Source of the DNA: an uncultured Bacteroidota bacterium
GTDB lineage: Bacteria; Bacteroidota; Bacteroidia; Flavobacteriales; Flavobacteriaceae
Assembly: GCA_902622595.1 (NCBI GenBank)
Contig: CACNQM010000001.1
Location: forward strand, 124,001-188,000
DNA: 64,000 bases
Direction: 5' to 3'
The notes below the pieces were generated by a model. It made no database searches. It was not told where the DNA came from and was given only the letters and a program-made list of their open reading frames with translations. The position numbers and the translations under genes are program-made. Numbering within the stretch: the stretch's first letter is position 1; each line of letters opens with the position of its first letter. Shown here piece by piece: positions 30,029 through 37,344 of the stretch.

Positions 30029-30745
30029 TTACTTAGATACTGCAAGGTTATAAACAACAAGACCGAAACCGATTTTGTTAATTGCATCACCGACGTTGTA
30101 AATAACATCCATTTGACCTGCAAGGCCACTAAAGATACCACTATACCATCCATCAGTTCCTGCCATATATCCAATTGGATAAATAGCCCAACCTATAAGT
30201 ACGAATTTACATAGCATTTTATGTGCACTCTCAACATTACCACCAGCTGATTTTGCTAGTTTAGCTGCATTACCCATGAATATTTCATGAACAATTGCAA
30301 AGTATGCTATACCTGAAACTAGACCCCATAATTGAGCGTCTAATCCCATAATGCCCGCCTCACCGAAGTATCCAGTAACAAGCATTACAGTTGAAAGGAG
30401 AATAAGCTTCCATAACATGCCTTTAGTAGCACCTGATGGCTTTAAAATTAGATAAAACTCTACACACATAAGTGGTACAGTTAAGATCCAATCTACATAC
30501 CTGTAGGCAGTAGTAATGTCACCTTCCATAGCAGCATTTCTCATGTAGTAATAGTGAAGAGCTGCAATACCAGTAATTAAAGCTGATACAAGCATTGAAG
30601 TCTTCCACTTGTCTGCAACCATATTCATAGCTGAGAAAAAGAACATTGTAGATGCTAACATTGCAGCAAATCCAATCCAAAAAGTGAAATCAGTCAAGCT
30701 TAAATCAGTTGCTAAAACTGGTAAAATACTTAATAAATTTTCCAT
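30029..30745 (-). CDS. Proteorhodopsin, light-driven proton pump
   Basis: The 238-residue retinal protein pumps protons out of the cell in light. Seven membrane helices are visible. The proton path is of the DTE type: Asp85 (acceptor), Thr89 and Glu96 (donor) in DWILTVPLMCVE. His64 (HYYYMR) matches the acceptor partner. The Schiff-base Lys is Lys224 in GDAINKIGFG, with Asp220. Met93 sits at the place that tunes colour (Leu or Gln 105 in the first known proteorhodopsins) and predicts green absorption. No signal peptide is apparent. It is divergent from blh with 109 bases between, and ends just before a strong terminator. Confidence 0.97.
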   Translation of the reverse strand: MENLLSILPVLATDLSLTDFTFWIGFAAMLASTMFFFSAMNMVADKWKTSMLVSALITGIAALHYYYMRNAAMEGDITTAYRYVDWILTVPLMCVEFYLILKPSGATKGMLWKLILLSTVMLVTGYFGEAGIMGLDAQLWGLVSGIAYFAIVHEIFMGNAAKLAKSAGGNVESAHKMLCKFVLIGWAIYPIGYMAGTDGWYSGIFSGLAGQMDVIYNVGDAINKIGFGLVVYNLAVSK

Positions 30746-30768
30746 AATTAAATTAATTATTGTTTATA

Positions 30769-30776
30769 GAAAAGTA
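30769..30776 (-). promoter_or_regulatory. Possible -7 box of the proteorhodopsin promoter
   Basis: On the minus strand TACTTTTC matches TAnnTTTG at seven of eight places. It would give a leader of about 15-20 bases before the ATG at 30745. No clear TTG lies at the -33 place. The 109-base region also has to hold the blh promoter. Confidence 0.3.
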
Positions 30777-30798
30777 AATTAAATAAAATAATGGAGTT

Positions 30799-30834
30799 AA
30801 AAAAGATAATTTCAAAAAAAATCATATCTTTTTT
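30799..30834. repeat. Inverted repeat in the rhodopsin/blh divergent control region
   Basis: AAAAAAGATA (30799-30808) is the reverse complement of TATCTTTTTT (30825-30834), with 16 bases between. It lies between the starts of the two divergent genes. It may be an operator or a hairpin at the 5' end of either transcript. In DNA this rich in A and T a 10-bp match can arise by chance, so I hold it loosely. Confidence 0.35.
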
Positions 30835-30854
30835 TACGAATATTTTAATTAAAT

Positions 30855-31739
30855 ATGCTTAAAATTATCAAATCAAGAACACTGATATTTCTTTTTTTTA
30901 TTGGTTTAAGTTACTTATTGCCAGTTATTTATCAAGATATAATTGGTTTTTTATTAATTCTTTCAATAGGTGTGATTCACGGTGCAAATGACCTGTTAAT
31001 AATTAAAAAATATACAAGAAAAGATAGTTTAAAAAGTCAAATAACCTATTTTTTGTATTATTTAGGTCTAGTTTTTCTTGGTTTCTTGTTTTTTTATGCA
31101 TTTCCATCAATCGCCTTGCTATCATTTGTTTTAGTATCAATTTATCATTTTGGAGAGCAACATTGGGAGTCTAACTTAGCTACTACTAATCTGAAGATTG
31201 GAAAAAAGGTATTTCCCATTGTTCTGCATGGCTCAACTTTTTTTCTTGTAATTTTTATGAATAACATAGATGCAGTTAATGATGTTTTGGGAAGCTTCAA
31301 TACCATATTTTTGGATTATTTCGTTTTAGAGACAGTGCTTATAATATTGTTTTCAATTTATATGTTAGTCTTATTATCATTTGAGCTATTTAGAAGATAT
31401 TTTATTGGAGAATTTTTGTTTTTCCTTCTTTTGTATTTCTTAACGATGAATTCTACATTAATCTATGGTTTTTCAGTATATTTCATTTTCTTTCATAGTA
31501 TTTTATCAATAAAAGATCAAGCAAGATATATTTATGAGGATGATAAGTCACAATTCATAAAAAAGTATTTAATTAATGCATTACCTTATTTCTTATTAGC
31601 TTTATTTTTTCTAGTTGGTTTTTATCTTTTTGTTGATGTAGAATCCATAAATATTATCCCAATTATTTTCACTTTTCTAGCAGCTATAACATTCCCCCAT
31701 GTAATCGTAATTGAAAAAATGTATAGTACTATGAAATAA
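30855..31739 (+). CDS. blh: Beta-carotene 15,15'-dioxygenase, Brp/Blh family
   Basis: Blh cleaves beta-carotene with oxygen to give two retinal molecules, the chromophore of the neighbouring rhodopsin. The 294-residue protein is an integral membrane enzyme with about eight hydrophobic helices. The iron-binding His residues of the family are visible: His42 in GVIHGANDLL, His98 and His103 in YHFGEQHW, a later one in FFHSILSIKDQ and one near the C terminus in FPHVIVIEKMY. It is divergent from the rhodopsin gene, and folD follows after 39 bases with its own promoter box. Genes for beta-carotene synthesis are not in the window. Confidence 0.93.
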   Translation: MLKIIKSRTLIFLFFIGLSYLLPVIYQDIIGFLLILSIGVIHGANDLLIIKKYTRKDSLKSQITYFLYYLGLVFLGFLFFYAFPSIALLSFVLVSIYHFGEQHWESNLATTNLKIGKKVFPIVLHGSTFFLVIFMNNIDAVNDVLGSFNTIFLDYFVLETVLIILFSIYMLVLLSFELFRRYFIGEFLFFLLLYFLTMNSTLIYGFSVYFIFFHSILSIKDQARYIYEDDKSQFIKKYLINALPYFLLALFFLVGFYLFVDVESINIIPIIFTFLAAITFPHVIVIEKMYSTMK

Positions 31740-31757
31740 TTTTCTAGACGCAATACG

Positions 31758-31765
31758 TATATTTG
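31758..31765 (+). promoter_or_regulatory. Probable -7 box of folD promoter
   Basis: TATATTTG matches TAnnTTTG and ends 13 bases before the folD ATG. The leader would be about 8-9 bases long, which leaves no room for a ribosome-binding site of the usual kind. The upstream side is the end of blh, where only TTTTC is seen near -33. Confidence 0.5.
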
Positions 31766-31778
31766 AAAAAATTACTCT

Positions 31779-32654
31779 ATGAAATTAATTGATGGAAAAA
31801 AAATCTCAGAAAAAGTTTTAGATGAAATTAAATTTTCTGTACAAAATAGAGTAAAGAATAATTTAAAGATTCCTCATTTAGCTGCAATTTTAGTTGGAGA
31901 TGATGGTGCTAGCAAAACATATGTTAATAGTAAAATTAAAGCATGCGAAAAAGTAGGTTTCAAATCCTCGCTCTTTAAGTTTGATGACTCAATTAGTGAA
32001 ATCGAACTTCTTAATCAAATAAAAAATATTAATGAAAATGATGATATTGACGGTTTTATTGTTCAATTACCACTACCAAAACATATAAACCAAGAGGTTA
32101 TTTTGAATAAAGTAAGCCCAGCTAAAGATGTTGATGGTTTTCATCCAAATAATTATGGTAAAATGACGCTCGGCATAGATACATTTATTCCTGCTACACC
32201 TGCTGGTATTATAGAGTTAATTGAAAGATCCGAGATTCAAACAGAGGGTAAAAAATGTCTTGTAATTGGACGAAGTCAAATAGTAGGGAGACCAATTAGC
32301 ATATTACTGAGTCAAAACAAAAGTTTTGGAAATTCAACAGTTACAGTTGCGCACAGCAGATCAAAAGATCTAGAGAAATTATGTCTTGATTCTGATATAA
32401 TTATTTCTGCAATAGGTATACCTGAGTTTATTAAAGGAAACATGATAAAAAAAGGTTCATCAATTATTGATGTTGGTATAACTAGAGTAGATGACTTATC
32501 TTCACCAAAAGGCTATAAGATAGTTGGTGATGTTGACTTTAAAAGTGTATCAAATACTGTGGGTTATATTACTCCTGTTCCTGGTGGTGTTGGACCAATG
32601 ACAATTTCAATGTTATTGAAAAATACACTAAAGGCTTGTGAAATTTCAGATTAG
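31779..32654 (+). CDS. folD: Methylenetetrahydrofolate dehydrogenase / cyclohydrolase
   Basis: FolD interconverts 5,10-methylene-, methenyl- and 10-formyl-tetrahydrofolate, supplying one-carbon units for purines and formyl-Met. The 291-residue bifunctional enzyme has YVNSKIKACEKVGFKS with the catalytic Lys, DIDGFIVQLPLPKHINQ, CLVIGRSQIVGRPISILL for NADP binding and the end VPGGVGPMTISMLLKNT. It is on the plus strand and its stop abuts the stop of the next gene on the minus strand, with no base between. Confidence 0.98.
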   Translation: MKLIDGKKISEKVLDEIKFSVQNRVKNNLKIPHLAAILVGDDGASKTYVNSKIKACEKVGFKSSLFKFDDSISEIELLNQIKNINENDDIDGFIVQLPLPKHINQEVILNKVSPAKDVDGFHPNNYGKMTLGIDTFIPATPAGIIELIERSEIQTEGKKCLVIGRSQIVGRPISILLSQNKSFGNSTVTVAHSRSKDLEKLCLDSDIIISAIGIPEFIKGNMIKKGSSIIDVGITRVDDLSSPKGYKIVGDVDFKSVSNTVGYITPVPGGVGPMTISMLLKNTLKACEISD

Positions 32655-33521
32655 TTATTCAATCTTATTCATTAGACTGTAAATCTTGAGGATTAATAAT
32701 CCAAAAAGTACACTTGATATTATTAATAATAAATTAGTTAAACCTGTTGATGAAAAAGATAATCTAATAAGTATAGTACATATAATAAATCCTGTATTTC
32801 GCATAATCTGACTGTATCTTTCGGTGTATAGGAATGATAAAAGTAAAATGAATACATCTGCAATAATTAATATTGAAAAGAAAGTATTATAAAAAACTTC
32901 ATTAACATAATAAAAAGAACTTGCAAAATTAGTACTTATACCAATTGAGTACCAATTAAATAATCCGATTATAAAAAGTACGAGCATAACTGGAATCAAT
33001 AATACACTTATGATCTTTTTTGAGTCTATAAATTTGTCAATATTTTTTGCTTTTTTAATATCAATATTACTCTTAACATAGTTGAATAGATAGATTAAGA
33101 AGAATAGTATTAGTATACAAATTAAGTCATACGTAATTTGGAGATTATCAGCATTTTCAAACCAATTGCTTGATTCTAGATCTAGTTTTGGAATATCATA
33201 AAAAATTCTTCTTATAACAATTAGTGAAATAATTTCAAATTGTTTTAAAATAGAAGTAGTAAAAGATCGTGGTAAATAAAAAATTAATAAGAAAATTTCA
33301 TAATACAGAATTATAGAAAATGGAGTATAAATAGCTGAAATAGGGTTAGTAAGTAACAAACTTTCATTTCCAAGATTAATAATTGAGTTATTATTAAGAA
33401 GAACAAGTGATAGGTGAAAAATAAATCCTATTGAAGCTGACCAAATTGTGAAACCTTCAATTTTCTTTCTATTATTCTCTGAAAAGATTCCATTAAAAAT
33501 TATTGATCCAATTTTAAGCAT
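32655..33521 (-). CDS. Uncharacterised seven-helix membrane protein
   Basis: I do not recognise a named family. The 288-residue protein has about seven membrane segments (about residues 24-42, 64-86, 130-149, 170-190, 208-232, 244-258 and 262-283). No signal peptide is seen. A conserved-looking stretch after helix 2 reads FYLPRSFTTSILKQFEIISL, then IVIRRIFYD, a charged amphipathic region of the sort found at a cytoplasmic face. It follows the VOC gene by 2 bases on the minus strand and probably belongs to the same transcript as NamZ. Confidence 0.75.
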   Translation of the reverse strand: MLKIGSIIFNGIFSENNRKKIEGFTIWSASIGFIFHLSLVLLNNNSIINLGNESLLLTNPISAIYTPFSIILYYEIFLLIFYLPRSFTTSILKQFEIISLIVIRRIFYDIPKLDLESSNWFENADNLQITYDLICILILFFLIYLFNYVKSNIDIKKAKNIDKFIDSKKIISVLLIPVMLVLFIIGLFNWYSIGISTNFASSFYYVNEVFYNTFFSILIIADVFILLLSFLYTERYSQIMRNTGFIICTILIRLSFSSTGLTNLLLIISSVLFGLLILKIYSLMNKIE

Positions 33522-33523
33522 AA

Positions 33524-33952
33524 TTATATTTTAGTTGAAAATAACATACTCATATCTTTAAATGATTTAAACTCGAGAGCGTTCCCTGAATTATCATAAA
33601 AAAACATTGTTTTTTGTTCACCAGGCAAGCCCTCAAATCGAACATATGGTTCAATAACAAAATGAATATTGTTTGTACTTAACATATCTGCAAATTTATC
33701 AAAGTCATCCCAGGGTATAACAACTCCAAAATGAGGAATTGGCACTGATTTTCCGTCAACCTCATTATGATGAGATTTTCCTTCATGATTGGGATCTACA
33801 TGAATAACTAGTTGGTGACCAAAAAAATCATAATCTGCCCATTCATTGGACTCTCTTCCACGCTTACATCCAAGAATATTCTCGTAAAATTCTTTAGATT
33901 CAGATAAATTTTTTACTGGTATAGCTAGATGAAAAGGGGTTAATTTTGTCAT
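33524..33952 (-). CDS. VOC family protein (glyoxalase/dioxygenase fold)
   Basis: The 142-residue protein has two beta-alpha-beta-beta-beta units of the vicinal oxygen chelate fold. It opens TKLTPFHLAIPVKNLSESKE with His8 as a likely metal ligand. Further candidates are His51, His74 (PIPHFGVVIPWDD) and Glu127 (NALEFKSF). I chose the ATG at 33952. A longer frame up to 34009 would run into the end of the NamZ gene with a non-family extension. The substrate cannot be told from sequence. It lies 7 bases after the NamZ gene on the same strand. Confidence 0.85.
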   Translation of the reverse strand: MTKLTPFHLAIPVKNLSESKEFYENILGCKRGRESNEWADYDFFGHQLVIHVDPNHEGKSHHNEVDGKSVPIPHFGVVIPWDDFDKFADMLSTNNIHFVIEPYVRFEGLPGEQKTMFFYDNSGNALEFKSFKDMSMLFSTKI

Positions 33953-33959
33953 AATTATT

Positions 33960-35135
33960 TCAATATAATAAATATTTCTCTCTAATCTTTTTAAACTTTT
34001 CAAGACCATCCTTCCATGACTCTCTAATTAAAGATTCACTTACACCCTCAATTATTTGTTTTTTTAAATTTGAGATTCCAGATAATCTATCAAAATCACT
34101 TCTAAAAAATTTTGTTTTATCACTAATTTGATTGTAAGATTTAATCAACCATTTTAGTTCAATCTTATCTTTGGTTTTATAATTTCTTAGGTCCTCACCA
34201 AATGATAATTTCCCGTTTAATTTTGGATATTGACTACCAAAATTAGGCATTGGAGTGAAGCTAAAGTCACTTATAAAATTAGGGTGACCATAAATCTGAA
34301 ATTGAATTTTAGTTCCCCTTCCAACACTCACCTCAGTTTTTTCTAGAAAAGCTAAACTAGGATAGAGATAAATTGACTGTAGGTTGGGTAAGTTTGGTGA
34401 AGGCCTAACAGGTGGTTCATATCTCAAGTTATGGTTATAATTTTTTATTCTAATTACTTCTAAATTAGCCTTAATTTTATTTTCTAACCATCCTTCTCCG
34501 TTTATCATTTTTCCATATTCTCCAATTGTCATTCCATACACAATTGGTACTGGGTGTAATCCGATAAAACTTGAATTTTCAATTTCTAGAACAGGTCCAT
34601 CTATATAGAATGAATTTGGGTTGGGCCTATCTAAAATTATTATCTTTTTATTTGTTCTTGAGGAAGCCTCCATTGCATAATGGAGTGTTGATAAATAAGT
34701 GTAAAACCTTACTCCAACATCTTGAATATCAAAAACTATTATGTCAATACCCTCAATATCTTCATTACTAATCTTTCTTTTTTTTCCATATAAGGAAATT
34801 ACCTCAATAGATTTATATAAACCGTCTTCAATCTTCTCACCATCATCTTTATCTCCAAGAAATCCATGTTCTGGACTAAATATTTTTTTTATTTTAACTC
34901 CTCTATTTAGGAGGCTGTCAATAAGGTGAACTGACCTATCTCCATTTTTAATTATACTAGTGTTATTAGCAATTACTGCTACCTTTTTATCAATCAGTTT
35001 ATTTATATATAAATTTATTCTCTCAGCACCAGGTATAATTTCTTGAGACTGAAGTGGGGTAATCATATATGAAAATAGAACAAATAAAAGTGTATTTTTG
35101 ATTAAAGTATCTGTTTTGAACCTGCCTCTTTTCAT
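33960..35135 (-). CDS. namZ: Exo-beta-N-acetylmuramidase NamZ-like (DUF1343)
   Basis: NamZ-type enzymes remove terminal N-acetylmuramic acid from peptidoglycan fragments, feeding cell-wall recycling. The 391-residue protein has a signal-peptide-like N terminus ending near PLQSQ (about residue 31). The family blocks are KVAVIANNTSI, IFSPEHGFLGDKDDGE, IVFDIQDVGVRFYTYLSTLH and ILDRPNPN, then VPIVYGMTIGEYGKMINGEG. No alternative start would keep the signal peptide, so the ATG at 35135 stands. Its first 20 bases overlap the divergent permease gene. The symbol is by family. Confidence 0.88.
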   Translation of the reverse strand: MKRGRFKTDTLIKNTLLFVLFSYMITPLQSQEIIPGAERINLYINKLIDKKVAVIANNTSIIKNGDRSVHLIDSLLNRGVKIKKIFSPEHGFLGDKDDGEKIEDGLYKSIEVISLYGKKRKISNEDIEGIDIIVFDIQDVGVRFYTYLSTLHYAMEASSRTNKKIIILDRPNPNSFYIDGPVLEIENSSFIGLHPVPIVYGMTIGEYGKMINGEGWLENKIKANLEVIRIKNYNHNLRYEPPVRPSPNLPNLQSIYLYPSLAFLEKTEVSVGRGTKIQFQIYGHPNFISDFSFTPMPNFGSQYPKLNGKLSFGEDLRNYKTKDKIELKWLIKSYNQISDKTKFFRSDFDRLSGISNLKKQIIEGVSESLIRESWKDGLEKFKKIREKYLLY

Positions 35136-36348
35136 ATATAATAAATTAAAATCAAGTAGTGATAAAAGTAATATTTCGTCACGTATTATAAAAATTGCAA
35201 TATTTTCAGTTTTCCTTGGGGTATTTATCTCTTTGTGTTCGATATCTATTGGAAAAGGCCTTCAAGCTTCAATAAAAGATAAATTATATAGTTTAAATCC
35301 TGACTTAGTTGTATCTACATATGAGAACAATCTCAGAGGAATTGCATCAGAAAAAATTAATAATATTGATGAAGTTGATTTTCAAATAAGGGATGCTTAT
35401 CCAGACTTAAAAATTGAATATTTAATTGAGAAGCCAACTCTGATTTCAAATAATAATTCTTTTGAATCAGTAATATTCAAAGGTGTAAGTAGTAAATATG
35501 ATCTACAAAAACTAAACAAATTTATCTCAAAGTCAAAAATATCAGATAAATTATCTAATAATGAAGTTATAATTTCAGGACTTATTGCTAATAAACTAGA
35601 TATTGGGGAAGGGGATGATATAACTCTTTATTTTCAAACTAATAATAACCAAAGAATTCCAAATGTAAGATCATATTCTGTCAAGTATATTTTTGATAGT
35701 GATTTTCCAGATTTTGACAATAATTATTTAATTGGAAATGCCCAGTCCCTTCAAAGTATTTTTAAATGGGAATCAAATGATTATTCAATAATTGAAATAT
35801 CATCTAATAATAAAGCTAAAATATTTGATATTGAAAGTTCAATAAGAGAATTACAGTCAATAGAAAAAAATAACTTATCAGTTAAATCAATAACTACAAA
35901 ATATGAAAACATATTTAGTTGGGTTTCAATTTTTGATTTTAACATAATCGTAATTACAGTTCTTATGGTATTTATTGCTATTGTTAGTGTAACTATATCA
36001 ATTTTTACATTAATTTTTGAGAGAGTAAAAATGATTGGAATTTTGTCTTCGTTAGGAGCAAATGAAGCCTCTTTAAGTAAAATTTTTATATATCAAGGAA
36101 TTAACATCATTTTAAAAGGTATGATTCCGGCTAACATCTTTTTTATAATTATATCAATAATCCAAAACAAGTTTAAATTCATTAAGCTTAATCCAAATGA
36201 TTACTATATGGATTCGATTCCTTTTATAATAGACCCAGTATATATAGTTTTATTAAACTCTATATTTATAATAATGACCATAATTATTTTATCATTTACC
36301 TTTGTTTCAGTTACAAAGTTTTCTCCTATAAAAAATATAAATTCTTAA
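35116..36348 (+). CDS. FtsX-like permease (LolC/LolE type)
   Basis: The 410-residue protein resembles permeases of MacB and LolCDE systems, which handle lipoproteins or outward export. It has one N-terminal membrane segment (about 22-45 from IIKIAIFSVFLGVFISL), a large periplasmic domain and three C-terminal segments. FTLIFERVKMIGILSSLGAN is the typical FtsX core. No ATG is available. TTG at 35116 gives the family-like start NLPLFIYNKL, and a TTG at 35098 is an alternative. No ATP-binding partner is adjacent. The gene overlaps namZ head to head by 20 bases and cysM-like downstream by 1 base. Confidence 0.82.
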   Translation: MNLPLFIYNKLKSSSDKSNISSRIIKIAIFSVFLGVFISLCSISIGKGLQASIKDKLYSLNPDLVVSTYENNLRGIASEKINNIDEVDFQIRDAYPDLKIEYLIEKPTLISNNNSFESVIFKGVSSKYDLQKLNKFISKSKISDKLSNNEVIISGLIANKLDIGEGDDITLYFQTNNNQRIPNVRSYSVKYIFDSDFPDFDNNYLIGNAQSLQSIFKWESNDYSIIEISSNNKAKIFDIESSIRELQSIEKNNLSVKSITTKYENIFSWVSIFDFNIIVITVLMVFIAIVSVTISIFTLIFERVKMIGILSSLGANEASLSKIFIYQGINIILKGMIPANIFFIIISIIQNKFKFIKLNPNDYYMDSIPFIIDPVYIVLLNSIFIIMTIIILSFTFVSVTKFSPIKNINS

Positions 36349-37325
36349 TGAAATATTTTAATAATATTACAGAGACGATCGGTAACACTCCATTAATTAA
36401 GTTAAATTCAATTACAAAATCAATTAAATCAGATGTATTTGTCAAAGTCGAGAGCTTTAACCCAGGAAATTCAGTGAAAGATAGAATGGCAATTAAGATG
36501 ATTGAAGATGCTGAGAAAGAGGGAAAATTAAAACCGGGAGGAACTATTGTTGAGGGAACTTCAGGAAATACTGGAATGGGTCTTGCACTTGCTGCAATAG
36601 TAAAAGGATATAAATTAATATGTGTGTCTAATGATAAGCAGTCCAAAGAAAAATTTGATGTTTTAAGAGCCATGGGAGCTAAAGTTGTTGTCTGTCCAAC
36701 AGATGTTGAAGCAAGTGATCCAAGATCTTACTATTCAGTCTCAAAAAGAATTTCATTGGAGACGAAGAATTCTTGGTATGTAAATCAATATCACAATCCA
36801 TCAAATACTTTAGCTCATTACGAATCCACTGGTCCAGAAATATGGGACCAAACAGATGGTAAAATTGATCATTTTTTAGTTGGTGTTGGGACTGGGGGAA
36901 CCATATCTGGTGTTGGAAAATTTCTAAAAGAAAAAAAATCCAGTGTAAAAGTCTGGGGAATTGACACTTATGGATCAGTTTTTAAAAAATATCACGAAAC
37001 TGGAATATTTGATAAAAACGAAATCTATCCATATTCAACTGAAGGTATAGGAGAAGACATTCTTCCTGAAAATGTTAACTTTAGCGTGATTGATCATTTT
37101 GAAAAAGTAACAGACAAAGACGCAGCTTTGTATACTAGGAGATTAGCTAGAGAAGAAGGTATATTTGCTGGTAACTCTTGCGGAGCTGCAATATCTGGTT
37201 TAATACAGTTAAAAGAAAATTTTAAAAAAAATCAAGTTGTAGTTGCATTACTTCATGACTCAGGTAGTAGATATATTGGAAAAATATATAATGATGACTG
37301 GATGAAAGATAAAGGATTTATTTAA
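36348..37325 (+). CDS. PLP-dependent cystathionine beta-synthase-like / cysteine synthase family enzyme
   Basis: The 325-residue enzyme belongs to the fold type II PLP family that makes cysteine or cystathionine. The PLP Lys is in NPGNSVKDRMAIKMI, the substrate loop is TSGNTGMG and the phosphate loop is GVGTGGTISGVG. The sections EKFDVLRAMGAKVVVCPTDV and STEGIGEDILPENVNFSVID match cystathionine beta-synthase better than CysK. There is no C-terminal CBS pair, so it lacks that regulation. It overlaps the permease by one base (TAATG) and is followed by gamma-glutamyltransferase. Whether it makes cysteine or cystathionine is not decided by sequence. Confidence 0.88.
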   Translation: MKYFNNITETIGNTPLIKLNSITKSIKSDVFVKVESFNPGNSVKDRMAIKMIEDAEKEGKLKPGGTIVEGTSGNTGMGLALAAIVKGYKLICVSNDKQSKEKFDVLRAMGAKVVVCPTDVEASDPRSYYSVSKRISLETKNSWYVNQYHNPSNTLAHYESTGPEIWDQTDGKIDHFLVGVGTGGTISGVGKFLKEKKSSVKVWGIDTYGSVFKKYHETGIFDKNEIYPYSTEGIGEDILPENVNFSVIDHFEKVTDKDAALYTRRLAREEGIFAGNSCGAAISGLIQLKENFKKNQVVVALLHDSGSRYIGKIYNDDWMKDKGFI

Positions 37326-37344
37326 ATTGTATGAAAATCTTATT

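Noticed and set aside
30002-30214. Plus-strand open frame at the end of the rhodopsin gene
   Set aside because: It is antisense to the conserved helix G region of the rhodopsin, so it is a shadow.
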